NCBI GenBank assembly: GCA_000442015.1
Contig: KE561021.1
Location: forward strand, 1-52,017
Direction of reading: 5' to 3'
DNA length: 52,017 nt
DNA from: Rozella allomycis CSF55
Taxonomy: Eukaryota; Rozellomycota
The notes under the pieces were generated by a model that saw nothing but the letters and a program-made list of their open reading frames with translations, ran no database searches and was not told the DNA's origin. The translations under genes were made by a program, and so were the position numbers. Shown here in pieces: positions 1 through 10,616 of the stretch. The stretch's first letter is position 1; every line of letters begins with the position of its first letter.

Positions 1-365
1 TTCATGTATGAACGAATTAACTAACTGTTTTTCTCTGTCACTTAGAGCCTGCCCTTGCAAGTCAATATTTTTTCATAAGTTCTCGATAAATGCTTGTGTT
101 AACAACCAAATTTTGAACAAATTTATGCACCAGGGTCATCGCGCCTATTTTTCGTAAAAGTGATTTGCATTAAGTCTCTTAACCAACTAATTAAATCATT
201 TCCAGATAATTCTGTTGCCTTAAAGACACTCTCATACAAACTTAAGGCTTCATGAACAGTCTTAGGAGCATTATCACGTAAGAAAACCATATTGTTTTCA
301 GTCTCTCGAAAACAATACTTCAACAAAGAGAAGGCTTTTTCTTTCTCGCATATGGTTTCTATTCG
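1..365. other. Left edge, no confident gene
   Basis: No recognisable host gene. A minus-strand open frame at 123-368 (81 codons) runs into the start of the copia reverse transcriptase on the other strand. It has no motif I know and is probably either transposon flank or chance. Confidence 0.4.
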
Positions 366-2045
366 CATGCGTCTTCCGATCGCAGCAAACCAAGATCTTG
401 AAATTCATCAACTTGACGTGAAAACGGCTTTTCGTCTTGCACCTTTAGACAAGCCCGTGTAAATGATCGTCCCAGATGGTAAGGGAATTACTTTAGGCAA
501 TAGCAAGGTTTGTCTTTTGAAGAAATCCCTTTATAGTTTAAGACAAGCGCAGCATCTTTGGAACTGTGAGATTGACAAATTTTTACAGAGTGAAGGTTAA
601 TCTCCAGCTAGTTCTGATCCGTGAATCTATATTAAACGTAGTTCTCATAAAATAATTGTTGGATTTATTAGTTTATATGTTGATGACTTGATTATTGCAG
701 GGAAGAAAGAAACAATAAATTAAATAATTGATTCCACTTGAAATGTCTGATTTGGGTGAATTCAAATATGTTTTGGGGTTAAAGTTATGTCGAAATAGAA
801 ACAATAACACTATTATACTGTATCAGCAAAGTTATGTTTCAAATCTATTAAAGAGAACAAATATGAGTGATTGTATTCCAACTGTTTCACCTTTTGATCC
901 AAGTATAAATCAAGTATGCTTTATAAAAATGCAAGTTCTGAATAAGATGATGGTATTTGAAAGTCATTATGTGAATCANAAATAATTGATTCCACTTGAA
1001 ATGTCTGATTTGGGTGAATTCAAATATGTTTTGGGGTTAAAGTTATGTCGAAATAGAAACAATAACACTATTATACTGTATCAGCAAAGTTATGTTTCAA
1101 ATCTTTTAAAGAGAACAAGATTGTATTCCAGCTGTTTCACCTTTTGATTTAAGTATAAATCAAGTATGCTTTATAAATATGCAAGTTCTGAATAAGATGA
1201 TGGTATTTGAAAGTCATTATGTGAATCATTTCGAACAATCATTGGATGTAATCTCACTTTCTTTTAAGTTTTATTGAGTTTATCTTAATCAATTGAATAA
1301 GAATAAAAATAATAAGAAATCGATCAATGCTACGAAACCCAAATTTATTACTCGTAAGAGGCCTGATTTATGTTTTGCACTTAATCTACTTTCTCGTTTC
1401 CACGGTTCTTCAAGACATATTCACTGGTTATGTCTCAAGCGTCTACGCCGTTATTTGAAGGGAACTCCTGATGTTGGAATTTGTTTGGGTGGTTAAGCNG
1501 AAATATTCATTGGTTATGTCTAAAGCGAGTACTACGTTACTTGAAGGGAACTCCTGATGTTGGAATTTGTTTGGGTGGTTAAGCGGATCAATTTTTATCT
1601 TGTTACTCGAGTGCCGGCTTTGGTGGACGTGATTTTGTTGGAAGTCAGCAGAATACTGCTAAATCTAGTACTGAAGCGTATAATACATTTTTTGTGCGAA
1701 ACTACACATGAACGGCTATGCATAAAACGAATAGCGGATGAATTAGGTTGTTTGATTTCTGAACCGATTGTTATGAATGTTGTCATAATTATCGAACCTG
1801 TTACGCATCAGGCGGTATGAAAATCGAACAATAGATGTAAGTCAAAGAATTATCACCGATTTTTATACCGACGATATTCAACAAGGGTTTTTATCTTTTC
1901 AAAGGCCATATTTCCTGTGCACATTTCGACAATTGCGAATGGCTATCTAGTTTACAAAATGGAACTCAAATTCAAACAACAACTTTCTATACACCTCCAC
2001 AACATGGAATAACTGAAAGGGTGATAATGGAGCTATTCCGACTTT
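366..2045 (+). mobile_element. Ty1/copia LTR-retrotransposon fossil
   Basis: This is a broken remnant of a Ty1/copia-type retrotransposon. Recognisable parts, left to right, are: the reverse transcriptase start (about 380-460, with the family's EIHQLDVKTAF-like motif) and its LYVDDL-type active site (about 675-700); the connection region with RPDL..LNLLSRF and RRYLKGT-like motifs (about 1360-1490, partly repeated at an assembly join); an RNase H-like stretch (about 1590-1700); and an integrase C-terminal patch with a YTPPQHGITER-like motif (about 1950-2030). No LTRs were seen. The integrase lies after RNase H, the reverse of the copia order, so two fragments are probably juxtaposed. It is broken in many places (at least six), and no whole open frame remains, so it looks old. 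Two n joins with repeated flanks add apparent length. Confidence 0.85.
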
Positions 2046-3638
2046 ACGAGCACGACAAACAGTTCACACTGTCCAAGATCGTAAAAAAGTTGTTCGCTGG
2101 ATGACAAAGCGCTTCGATGAAAAGGGACACGAGAAGAATTTGATTCCAGAGGCCGTCAACCACTTTCACGATATTTTTAGGGGTGCATATCAAGCCAACT
2201 ATATGACGGCAAAGCGATGGTGGCAATCTAGAGCCAATTATCAAGGGACGAGGAAGCTCATTGGCCCAACGAAAATAACGCGCATTGTGCAAGGCATGCG
2301 CAAAGTCTTTAACGTCAAAGCAAAGCGCGGAAGAGGGAGGGCAACTGCGGCTTGGGTGTGGTGGCTTTACCGTAAGCTGCTAACAGAATTTATTCGACTT
2401 AGAAAATTAGGGTTTAAATTCACACATCCGCTTATGATGACGACCCTGGCTAAACAAATTTTGAATGAATCATCACATAAACGTTTTAACGCCCAATACC
2501 AAGTAAAATTAAGTTTACTCAAATGACAAAGTACAAGGATGTTCTCGTAATCGACAAGTTTAATCATGGATGGATTCAGCGGTTTTGCGACAAACACAGG
2601 ATTGTGTTGAGAACAAGGACTGGCAAGGGTCAAATTGGCCAGGAAAAGCGCGACGAAATTGATCGATCTGTCGCCTACCACCTTGGACAGGTAAGTGGGA
2701 TCTTTTAAATGTTTGTAGGTTAAAAGGGGTTTTGACTCCGGTTAGTTGAATGAGAACTACATCGACAATATGGATGACACGCATTTTATTATCGAGTTTG
2801 ACAATGGAAAGACGTTAGGATTTGTTGGAGAGGAGGATGCCGAACATAGATTAAGTACGCTGACGTTGTGTCAGGCGGAGAAGGAATGACGATGGTTGTT
2901 AGAATCACCGGAGTGCCAAATGCAAAAATCATGCCACCAATGATGATTTTCACCAACGCGCACTGTTCGCATCCTATCAAAGGTGTACCGGTGGACATTG
3001 ACGGTGCATGCTACAGAAGCGGGAAGAAAGATTGGATGGATAAGAGAGGTAAGATTAATCGTTGGATTGTTTGTTGGGTTTCAGGAATGGCTAGAAGAGC
3101 CAAAGGCGTACAAAAAGGCACCTAATGGAACTAAGTGAACAATCGTTCTGGACAATTGTGGAGGCCACATGGAACCAAGCGAATGTGACGATGTGCTAAA
3201 GAAACTCAACACGACCTTGCGATTTCTTCCGCCGAACGCAACAGACTTGGGCCAGCCTGCTGACTACTTTGTAATTCAAAAACTCAAGGACATTTGGAGA
3301 ACACATTGGAACTGAAATAAATCACGTTGATTGAAAACATGGAATGGAAAAACCAGAGAAGCAAAAAAGGACAATTCTCCGGAAAATTAAAAACCCAGGG
3401 AAGGAGTACTTTCTCAACTTGCCGCCAGAGTTGTCAGGAAGCTAATAAAGTGGTTGACAATAATGGCATGATTTGGTGTGGCTTATCTCTTAATTTTAAC
3501 GGCAAATGGGAAAAAGAGCAACTCTATCGTCATGTTCAAGCCATCATTGATAAGTATCCTGAAAATTTTATGGGTAGCAAGACTGGACTTCCCTATCTTC
3601 CAGAGTACTCAGACAATGAATCCGAATCAGAATAAATA
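2046..3638 (+). mobile_element. Pogo/Tigger-like DNA transposon, decayed
   Basis: This is a degraded transposase of the DDE_1 (Tc1/mariner-pogo) type. The first part (2101-2526) is basic and helical. A CENP-B-like helix-turn-helix follows, about 2390-2690, including FNHGWIQRFCDKHRI. After a frame change of the ATGA-overlap kind at 2523-2526 comes the catalytic region: NMDDTHF (about 2769-2789, first acidic residue), VVSGGEGMTMVVRITG (about 2866-2915), GKKDWMD (about 3022), LDNCGGH (about 3150-3170, second acidic residue) and NATDLGQPAD (about 3235-3265, third). The C-terminal tail (3327-3635) ends in an acidic ESESE. Several frame changes and stops interrupt it, so it is non-autonomous or dead. 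The left end abuts the copia integrase patch. I did not identify terminal inverted repeats or a TA duplication. The pogo assignment rests on the HTH plus DDE order. Confidence 0.75.
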
Positions 3639-3998
3639 TCAATTTATTTTAATTATTGCGCTGTCACGATGAATCTTCATAACGATGCCTGACATCAAAT
3701 CCCAGTTGATGTGTAAGGCTAAATTTTTTTTGCAAACGTTTCCAACAATGCATCTTTCTAAAAACACACACAATTCTGTCATTATACCTAAATTGGATTT
3801 TGATGCTTGAACGCCTTCCGCGGTCACCTTATGAGACCCAAAGTAGAACGCAATCACTTTTTTGGTGAAAATAATACTGTCACCAACTTTCAGTATCAAC
3901 CCACACTTCTTATGCCTCTTGCAGCTTNACTGTATACTGGAAAAACAAAGTTTGACAAGAAGCCGAACAAGTCGCTTTGGCTGAATTTCACCCATCAT
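3639..3998 (-). CDS. Unrecognised open frame convergent with transposase
   Basis: A 119-codon minus-strand frame ends three bases from the transposase stop. The translation has a plausible mixed composition (KVGDSIIFTKKVIAFYFGSH and following) but matches no family I recognise. One n join lies inside at 3928. It may be a second transposon ORF, an exon of a host gene, or chance. The opposite strand is also open here (3807-4214). Confidence 0.25.
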   Translation of the reverse strand: MMGEIQPKRLVRLLVKLCFSSIQXSCKRHKKCGLILKVGDSIIFTKKVIAFYFGSHKVTAEGVQASKSNLGIMTELCVFLERCIVGNVCKKNLALHINWDLMSGIVMKIHRDSAIIKIN

Positions 3999-4740
3999 AT
4001 GGCCATTAGAGTCATTTCTGCACCTCCTGACGCCCTTTACGACTACTCGCAGTCTACANACTTCTTGGAGCTGTCCGTAATTAGTGATATTTGTAAAAAA
4101 TTTTCTTCAAAGTTTTCCCTTCTAATTTTTATGGTGCAAAGAGTTCGTTCAGGTGATGAATATGAAAGTGACACCCCCAAACCAAAAAATGCATGGACTG
4201 ACGAACAACTTTAACTTCTTTTGCATTTAACGATTGGAGAAATATTGCGATGAGGTTTTAGACTTTAAAGATCGCAAAAAGGTTCAAAAGACGTGGTATA
4301 ATATGGTGGAAGAATGTAACAAATCATTTATTCCTCTGCAACCGTCAAACAAATGAAAACAGTTTTCTGATGTTTTTACGAAATTCATGAATCACATGAA
4401 TAAAAACGTCTAGTTTCAATGCCTAAATAAGTATTTTTCAAAAAATCATTTTTTTCGACTGAGGTTCAGGGTCAAGTATAGGGCTCAGANATGGCTGCGC
4501 TACTACAACACACTTCCCCAGTGCTACTTTGAGCCTATGCTGGAACTTGGCGACTTGGTTACTCCAGAAATCGATCCCGCAAGCTGTTTATGAAGACTGT
4601 CAATGCCCAGTAACATGTAGAGGCAAATAAAGAAACTTACAAAAGCAACATTATATATTTAATGTCGAGCCACTTTTAGCTACTGAGACGTCATGTAAAG
4701 AGAGACTTTATATTTATTACTGAAATATTAGATGCATATA
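3999..4740. other. Low-information stretch with a SANT-like patch
   Basis: Two n joins (4059, 4490) fall in this stretch. On the plus strand, about 4130-4400, a broken frame reads as a Myb/SANT- or trihelix-like DNA-binding domain: KNAWTDEQL, then after a frame change DRKKVQKTWYNMVEECN. Such domains occur both in transposons and in host regulators. A second short plus-strand patch at about 4491-4590 (WLRYYNTLPQCYFEPMLEL) looks coding but is unassigned. Nothing is intact. Confidence 0.3.
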
Positions 4741-5559
4741 AAATCGATTCTCTTGAATTCTTCGTTACGTTTCCAAAAATCAGCCGTTTATTATTACAAC
4801 TATAGTTTGTGAAGAAAAGATGGTATAAAAGAGTGGGACGTTTGTAAAAAGTGGGATGTTGATTATCTTTCTGAAAGGCTACCTGATTCTGATAATTGCA
4901 GTAACACCTTTCGGCAATGCAGACAGTGCGGTTGGAGAGTATTTACTATTTTGTTTTACCAGAGGAGAAAAAATGTCATTTGGTGATTTCATTCTCAATC
5001 TTGAGACAAACAATGACCACGTGCATTATTTGCAGTCACAAAATGATAATTTAAGTCAAGATGGATTTGCTGCGATAAGAAAGGATGTTCCTGAGAGCAT
5101 TGAATTCGCTAGCGAAGCGCTTGATGCAAAACCAGATGCAGTGAATTTGTGGATCGGAAACGAAAAGTCTACGACAAGCATGCATAAAGACCACTATGAA
5201 AATCTGTATGCTGTTGTTAGAGGATGCAAGATATTTACACTTTATCCTCCCAATTATTATCCATTTTTAAAAGGTAGAGGATTTTTAACTAAAAGAAAGA
5301 AAAGGTATTGAATGTGGGGAGATATAAATATAATGGAGAGTGGGAAATTATTCCTGAAATAAACGATGGACAGCCAATGACGCTACCATGGATTACAGCT
5401 GATCCTGAGAATTTACAAAGAGATCTTCCCCCGCCATTAATTGCTGTTGTTGAAGAAGGCGATCTCTTTTACTTGCCATCGTTGTGGTATCATAAAGTAG
5501 AACAAGATGGATTTACTGTTGCAGTGAACTATTGGTATGACATGCATTTTGGNTGTTAA
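4741..5559 (+). CDS. JMJD7: JMJD7-like JmjC lysyl hydroxylase
   Basis: This encodes a 2-oxoglutarate/Fe(II)-dependent JmjC protein of the JMJD7 group. In animals JMJD7 hydroxylates a lysine in DRG GTPases. The iron-binding HxD is visible in SMHKDHYENLYAVVRG (about 5178-5225) and the distal His in LPSLWYHKVEQDG (about 5475-5513). The family's closing VNYWYDMHF is at about 5523-5551. The N-terminal half carries the family's NQPFIIT and TPFGNAD blocks. Two microintrons are readable: about 4822-4850 (29 nt) and 5274-5299 (26 nt). The frame still changes at about 4763 and 4897 with no plausible intron, so the copy has indels from assembly error or decay. The start codon is not resolved. The 3' end is broken at the n at 5553, and the last 24 bases recur at 5962-5985, followed by GINYH, which may be the true continuation. 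Confidence 0.75.
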
Positions 5560-7329
5560 AATGATAAAAATAAAAGAAAAGAATGAAAATAAAGAAGAAA
5601 CAAATGGAAGAAATGATGTTGTAAAAGAAGCAAATTTATTGGAAGCGTGCATTGAAAGGTCTCCAAGTTGTGAACTTGGAGACCTTTAAACTTTGTCAAA
5701 CCCTGCTTACGTTTTATGCAAACTCCACCATATTTCGCCCTGATGGGATTTCTAGTGTGAAAATGAAGTGCGACAAAGCTTATCTGATGGTATCTAGGGA
5801 AGAATCAGGGTATAAGAAGGGATCGGAAAATAAATAGAAAATACGTTACTACTCAACTCTTTTCTAAGTTTTTAATTAGTTTTCTTTATTAATTGAATAA
5901 TAATAATAAGAAAAATCAAATCAATCAATCCTAAAGAAACTACATTTATTAATTTTAAGACTATTGGTATGACATGCATTTTGGGATCAACTATCATTAN
6001 CGCTTCACTCACATCAATAGATTTACATATATCCGGGTTCGCGCGCTAGTTAGCACATACAGCCTCGGGTTCGAACGACTTACGACATTGTCCATAGTTA
6101 GGGTTTGTACTCACTTCACTCGCTTTCATATTGAAAACAATGCTTTTTATAGACTATTGCGTTGAAGCAAAGGCGACACTAACAAACAAAATATTGTGTA
6201 TTTACGCATTCCATACTAAGAGCCAGGCAAAAACGTATAAGCATTCAAAATAGAAAATACTACTCATTATTGGCATCATGGNTCTATTACATTTAGTTCT
6301 ATTTATTGATATCTCCTTGTAGTCTTATATGGTGGTTCTTTCTATAAGTATCAGAATAGAGATCTGTCAGGATTAAGAGATCCTTTGAGAATTATGANTT
6401 CACAAGTCCACACCCTTCTTTCCTTTTAAATGTCTGATCTTTGTTGAATTTCTTCTTTATGCCGTTGAATTTCTGCTTTATTCAACAAACCCCTGCCTAA
6501 TCTTTGAGAAAGTTGAAGTTGGAATAGTCTTGACTGAATTTGTTAGATATCGAAACTTTTGGGAAATGCTGTACATATTAGACTTGCTAGAGAGAACATG
6601 ATAGTTGCTTAGTAAGTGACAATACAAAAATAGAACAATGGATAATGCAGGCATACGGCTTCTGTGGAGTTTTTCCCGGTTAATAACAGTCTAAAGCCAA
6701 TAGCGCACATCCTCAGAGGATCCTCTATAGCCACAGACAAAATGAGACTAGAGAATATTAGAAATTTAAAAGGAAGGGAGAATGTGGACTTATGAATCCC
6801 GGAAAGTATTTAAGTAAATCTTCTCCCCAACTTCCATAATTTGACTGAGTCTTTGTATTTAAGAAGTTGACAAATTCTTTTTGCAGTAAGAAAACACAAT
6901 TTACGTAGGAATGCGAAGCATGATGAGGATAAAAAGCTAAAAAAACCCTTGATACGTGTTTTCTATCGAAAAGAAATTTAAACTTTTTAAATACCAAGAC
7001 TTTGTCAAATTTTGAAAGTTGGGGAGGACTTCCGCGTGATTTTCTTCATTCGGGTAATATTAATGAATTGGTGTCACAATATTCTATAGACAAGTATATG
7101 ACCTTTTATCAATGGAAAATTGTGCTTGTCTCTCATGATGTTACCCTCAACAATTCAACAATCTAAACCATGGTACGTGGAACTTTTCAAGTGAGCACCA
7201 TTCAACGATTTACGATATGGTAACACGTGACCACGTCAATGTCTAGTCTGAGAACTTTGGTTCAGTGCCAAAAGATTAATACACAGTAAACATGTGTATT
7301 CATAATTTCATATTTCGAAATACTAAATA
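5560..7329. other. 1.8 kb without a confident gene
   Basis: Three n joins (6000, 6282, 6398) fall here. The block 5553-5961 sits between two copies of the JMJD7 C-terminal coding sequence. Bases about 5855-5960 resemble 1255-1350 of the copia fossil, so a second small piece of that element is likely. A 15-bp perfect inverted repeat lies at 5655-5687. The remaining short frames (for example 6758-6997 minus) show no motif. No tRNA fold was found. Confidence 0.5.
5655..5687. repeat. Perfect 15-bp inverted repeat, 3-nt loop
   Basis: Bases 5655-5669 (AAAGGTCTCCAAGTT) are the exact reverse complement of 5673-5687, with GTG between. Transcribed, this would form a strong hairpin. It may be a terminal repeat remnant, a foldback, or an artefact of contig joining, since it lies 100 bases after an n join. 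Confidence 0.8.
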
Positions 7330-8591
7330 TTGAAATTTGAATCATTCATGAATGAAGTTTCGCGAATTTTCCTCATGCGTGAAGTGGACAATGGAAACCT
7401 TTGCAGATCCATTTGCACTGTCTACTCTGTGAAAAGACTTTTAAAAAATATAGATTTTGAGTTGAACCCATTGAACATAGACCAGTATGAAACCCTTTTC
7501 AACTTGCTGAAAAATGATACCAAGGTGGAAGATATTATACATTTTTGGACCGAATACAATTTTCCAATCGATTATATAGTAAGATTAATGTATTATTTCG
7601 ATAGTATAAATGTGTGAAAACAGTGAATTTCTATTATGAACTGTGTGACGGTAATAATTTACGTGAAGAATTGATAGAATTAAAAAATATGCTTGAATCT
7701 GAAGGATCGCTAGTAAATAAAAAAGCCGACTTTTAATAGCTCAAATGGTCTTTGTTTGGGTACTTGTCAAGATCGGTAATAAGCGAGATTTCGTCAAAAA
7801 CTTTTGAAGAGATGTGCGCATTGACCAAAAGCATGCAAAATTATCTTGATGGAGAGTTGAATGAAGGCATGGTGAACAATGATGGCGATTTTGAAGAGTA
7901 AAACATGCAGCGTAATAATAGTTAGCATTATTAATGGTATTTATGTGATGAATGAGTCAGTATTCCTTGATCAAATACACCGTTATTATGATTATAATAT
8001 ATCTTTNAGAACAATGATGGTGATTTTGAAGAGTAAAACATGCAGCGTGAAAATAGTTAGCATTATTAATGGTATTTATGTGATGAATGATTCAGTATTC
8101 CTTGATCAAATACACCGTTATTATGATTATAACATATCTTTAGCCAGAAAAAAGTAATATTCATCGGAGAAGATCTTGTAGTATCTCATTATTACATCCA
8201 CTAGAAGCACTTGATGAATATAAACAATTCAAATCTCAAAATGCAGATGATTTAGTATATCTACTTTTAATCCTCAATATAGGCCATTCATGAAGCAATA
8301 AGACTTTGTGAACGTCATAATCTAAACACAGAGCATAAAGAATGGCTCAAAAAATTGAACAAGGATAATAAACGTGCTAAATTGTATGAAATTAGAAGAG
8401 AATTGGCCGGTAATGAAACCAGAGCAACAAGNAATGGTCCAAACTAAGTAATTGAATAAATCAAACTAAATAATGTAGATATGGTAGAACATGAGAAAGA
8501 TGACGAGGAACTGCAATTCAGAAAAATGATGTCTTTTAAGCCAACAAATGACAGATTTATTGAATATTCGACATCAATTTTAATTCAATGA
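7330..8591 (+). CDS. Unrecognised multi-exon protein, about 350 aa
   Basis: I do not recognise the family. Six microintrons of about 26-30 nt restore one continuous reading: after IDYI (26 nt), after SEGSL (27 nt), after NDGDFED (28 nt), after SLARKN (28 nt), after NADDL (28 nt), and before MVEHEKDDEE (about 30 nt). The product is helical and charged with no signal peptide or membrane segment. Its most conserved-looking part is about 8280-8420 (AIHEAIRLCERHNL, EWLKKLNKDNKRAKLYEIR). An n join at 8007 duplicates about 130 bp of exon with a few differences (7875-8006 against 8008-8140), and another n lies at 8432, so length and the last exon boundary are uncertain. The gene converges on CFAP221, 65 bases away. 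Confidence 0.55.
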
Positions 8592-8656
8592 TGGTTTATT
8601 TAATGTAATTTAACATAAAAGTATCGTTTTGCCTAATAATAAATGTATTATTCAAG

Positions 8657-10504
8657 TTACTCTTCCACATTTATATCTTCGTCGGTGCAAAGTGTGTCAA
8701 TTTTTAACAATTCGATTTCAGCGAATTTTTCACCTTGAATATTGGCCTCAATCAAAGAAGATATATCAGTTTCTGTAGCCCTTGGTATAAAGTTGATTAA
8801 TTTATNTTCTGTAGCCCTTGGTATAAAGTTTATTAATTTATCGTTATCATTTGGAACATAATTATTGAAATGATTCTTAAATGACTTTTTAAACTGTACC
8901 TTTTGAAGTTCTTTTTTATCCTTGCTGATATCGTCTGAAACTTTTTTCTCTGAAATAAAGCTTGATTTTTTAGCCTCAACGTAATCCTTTTTGGTGTGAA
9001 GAGCGTTAAGGTCTTTCAAATTCGATACAAATTGTGCTTTCGAAGCATCAATAATCCTGGAGCGTATTGGCGCGTATTTATCATCTTTTTTAATATTATC
9101 AGTGTTATTTTCAATTGTTGTCGGCTCGGATTCAATTATCTTCGTTCCTTCTAGTTCGGTAACTTTGGCAATCTCATGAGACGAGCTGTCCTTTGGCACT
9201 GAATCTTCAGTAATAGTCCTTGAAGTTTCTTGGTCTGGCTTGCCTTCAACATCTTCAATTTCTATCAATTCTGGCTGCATAGACTCCTCCGGGCTTACAT
9301 TTATGTTTGCTTCATGGCTTCTTTTGATCATGCACAGCCTGTTCATTAGCCTGTTTTGAATTATTATTCTTTTTATGGCGGTTGACCATTTCCGTGAATA
9401 AAAAAGCTAACAATTAAAAATAGCAACATCTACTTACCTTTACTCTCCATTCAAGAGGAGTTTCAGAATTTTTATTAGATAAGAGCCGATGCAAAGGTAC
9501 CAAATGTAAAGCACTTCTTGATTCATTTTCCATAACAGCTTCTAAATCAGCTTTATCATCATTTCCCTTTTTATTGGTATTTTTGGGTTTTTTCTGTTGA
9601 TGAACTCTTTCAACTTTGGGTTCATAACCTTTTTTAATTTCCTTTTGTGGTTCAATCACTTTAACTTGCTTCATTTCCTTTGGCTGGCAGGCTCCTTGTA
9701 GCTGCACTTTAAAAGTGCTTGGACCAAGTCCAGTTGACACATCCACATAAATATTATGCAGAGAAGTGACGAACCTTGTTGGAATATACTTTACATCTAT
9801 AACAGACTCACATTTCGCTTTCAGAATACCTTTTGAAGTCAAGCCGTGTTGTTACCGTATTTTGGTTCAACAATGAAGACATTGCATTCGTCGCATTCCT
9901 TGACCTTGTATTCAAATGATATATCTGAATTATTCTGTAGCTTGATGCATTTTAGCGTTTCAGTGTTTGCGAATTGGCAGCCAAAGTCGATTATCGATGG
10001 CGTCTTCATTACGACATTTGCTGGAAATGCATGAATCGGCACACATATAAAATCACCCAGACTTGTGCGTATTTTCAATCTTTCATAGAAATATCGTATT
10101 TCATCTGCTTCAAAGAACACTTCTACCGTCTCACTCAACCCGGGCATTATTTTTCCCTATTAGCTTGCAATGCATAAACTATACTTTTCGATCAACTTTA
10201 ATTTTAAATGCGTTATCATTGTTTTCGAGAGAATATGAGAGAGTAATTGGAGAGGATGATCTGTTAATGATTCTAATTTTCTTTGTAATGATATCATTTT
10301 TTTCAAAGGAATCAAATTTTACAGATTTAGGAATGATGGAAACAGAATCGTTGTCTGAGGGAAATGTATAAACTAGAAATAGTAGCATTCATCGTTGTTA
10401 CTTTTGTAGGGCTCTTTACGTTTGTATATAATTGATTCTCTGCTTATAGTTTTGGTTTCATCGAATAAAGATTTAGGGACTTTAAGAGTTTGAATTACAT
10501 TCAT
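8657..10504 (-). CDS. CFAP221: Cilia- and flagella-associated protein 221
   Basis: This is a homologue of CFAP221/PCDP1 (FAP221), a calmodulin-binding part of the C1d projection of the axonemal central pair. The ATG at 10504 opens an exon that joins after a 29-nt intron (10373-10401) to an ASH/MSP-like beta domain. The family block is unmistakable: GKIMPGLSETVEVFFEADE, then RYFYERLKIRT, then FICVPIHAFP, followed by a second beta domain ending FKVQLQGAC. Further introns of 28, 26 and about 31 nt follow near 10150, 9830 and 9410. A basic helical stretch (RKWSTAIKRIIIQNRLMNRL) comes next, then an acidic low-complexity C-terminal part. An n at 8806 repeats about 30 bp near the 3' end. Its presence implies a motile flagellum in some life stage. 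Confidence 0.9.
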
Positions 10505-10616
10505 GAATTGCCTTGGTAACTAACCGCGAGAATTATTAAAGGCGAGAAACAATTTTAGAATTTAGAAATGATAAAACATAAAGATTTCAAAGCAATTAAG
10601 TAAATTTATTTATTGT

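Noticed and set aside
6025-6100. Sequence with GGGTTCGAAC, like a tRNA T-loop
   Set aside because: No acceptor, D-arm or anticodon stem could be paired around it.
7875-8143. Apparent tandem duplication of an exon
   Set aside because: The two copies meet at an n, like other joins here; assembly overlap or alleles are simpler than a real duplication.
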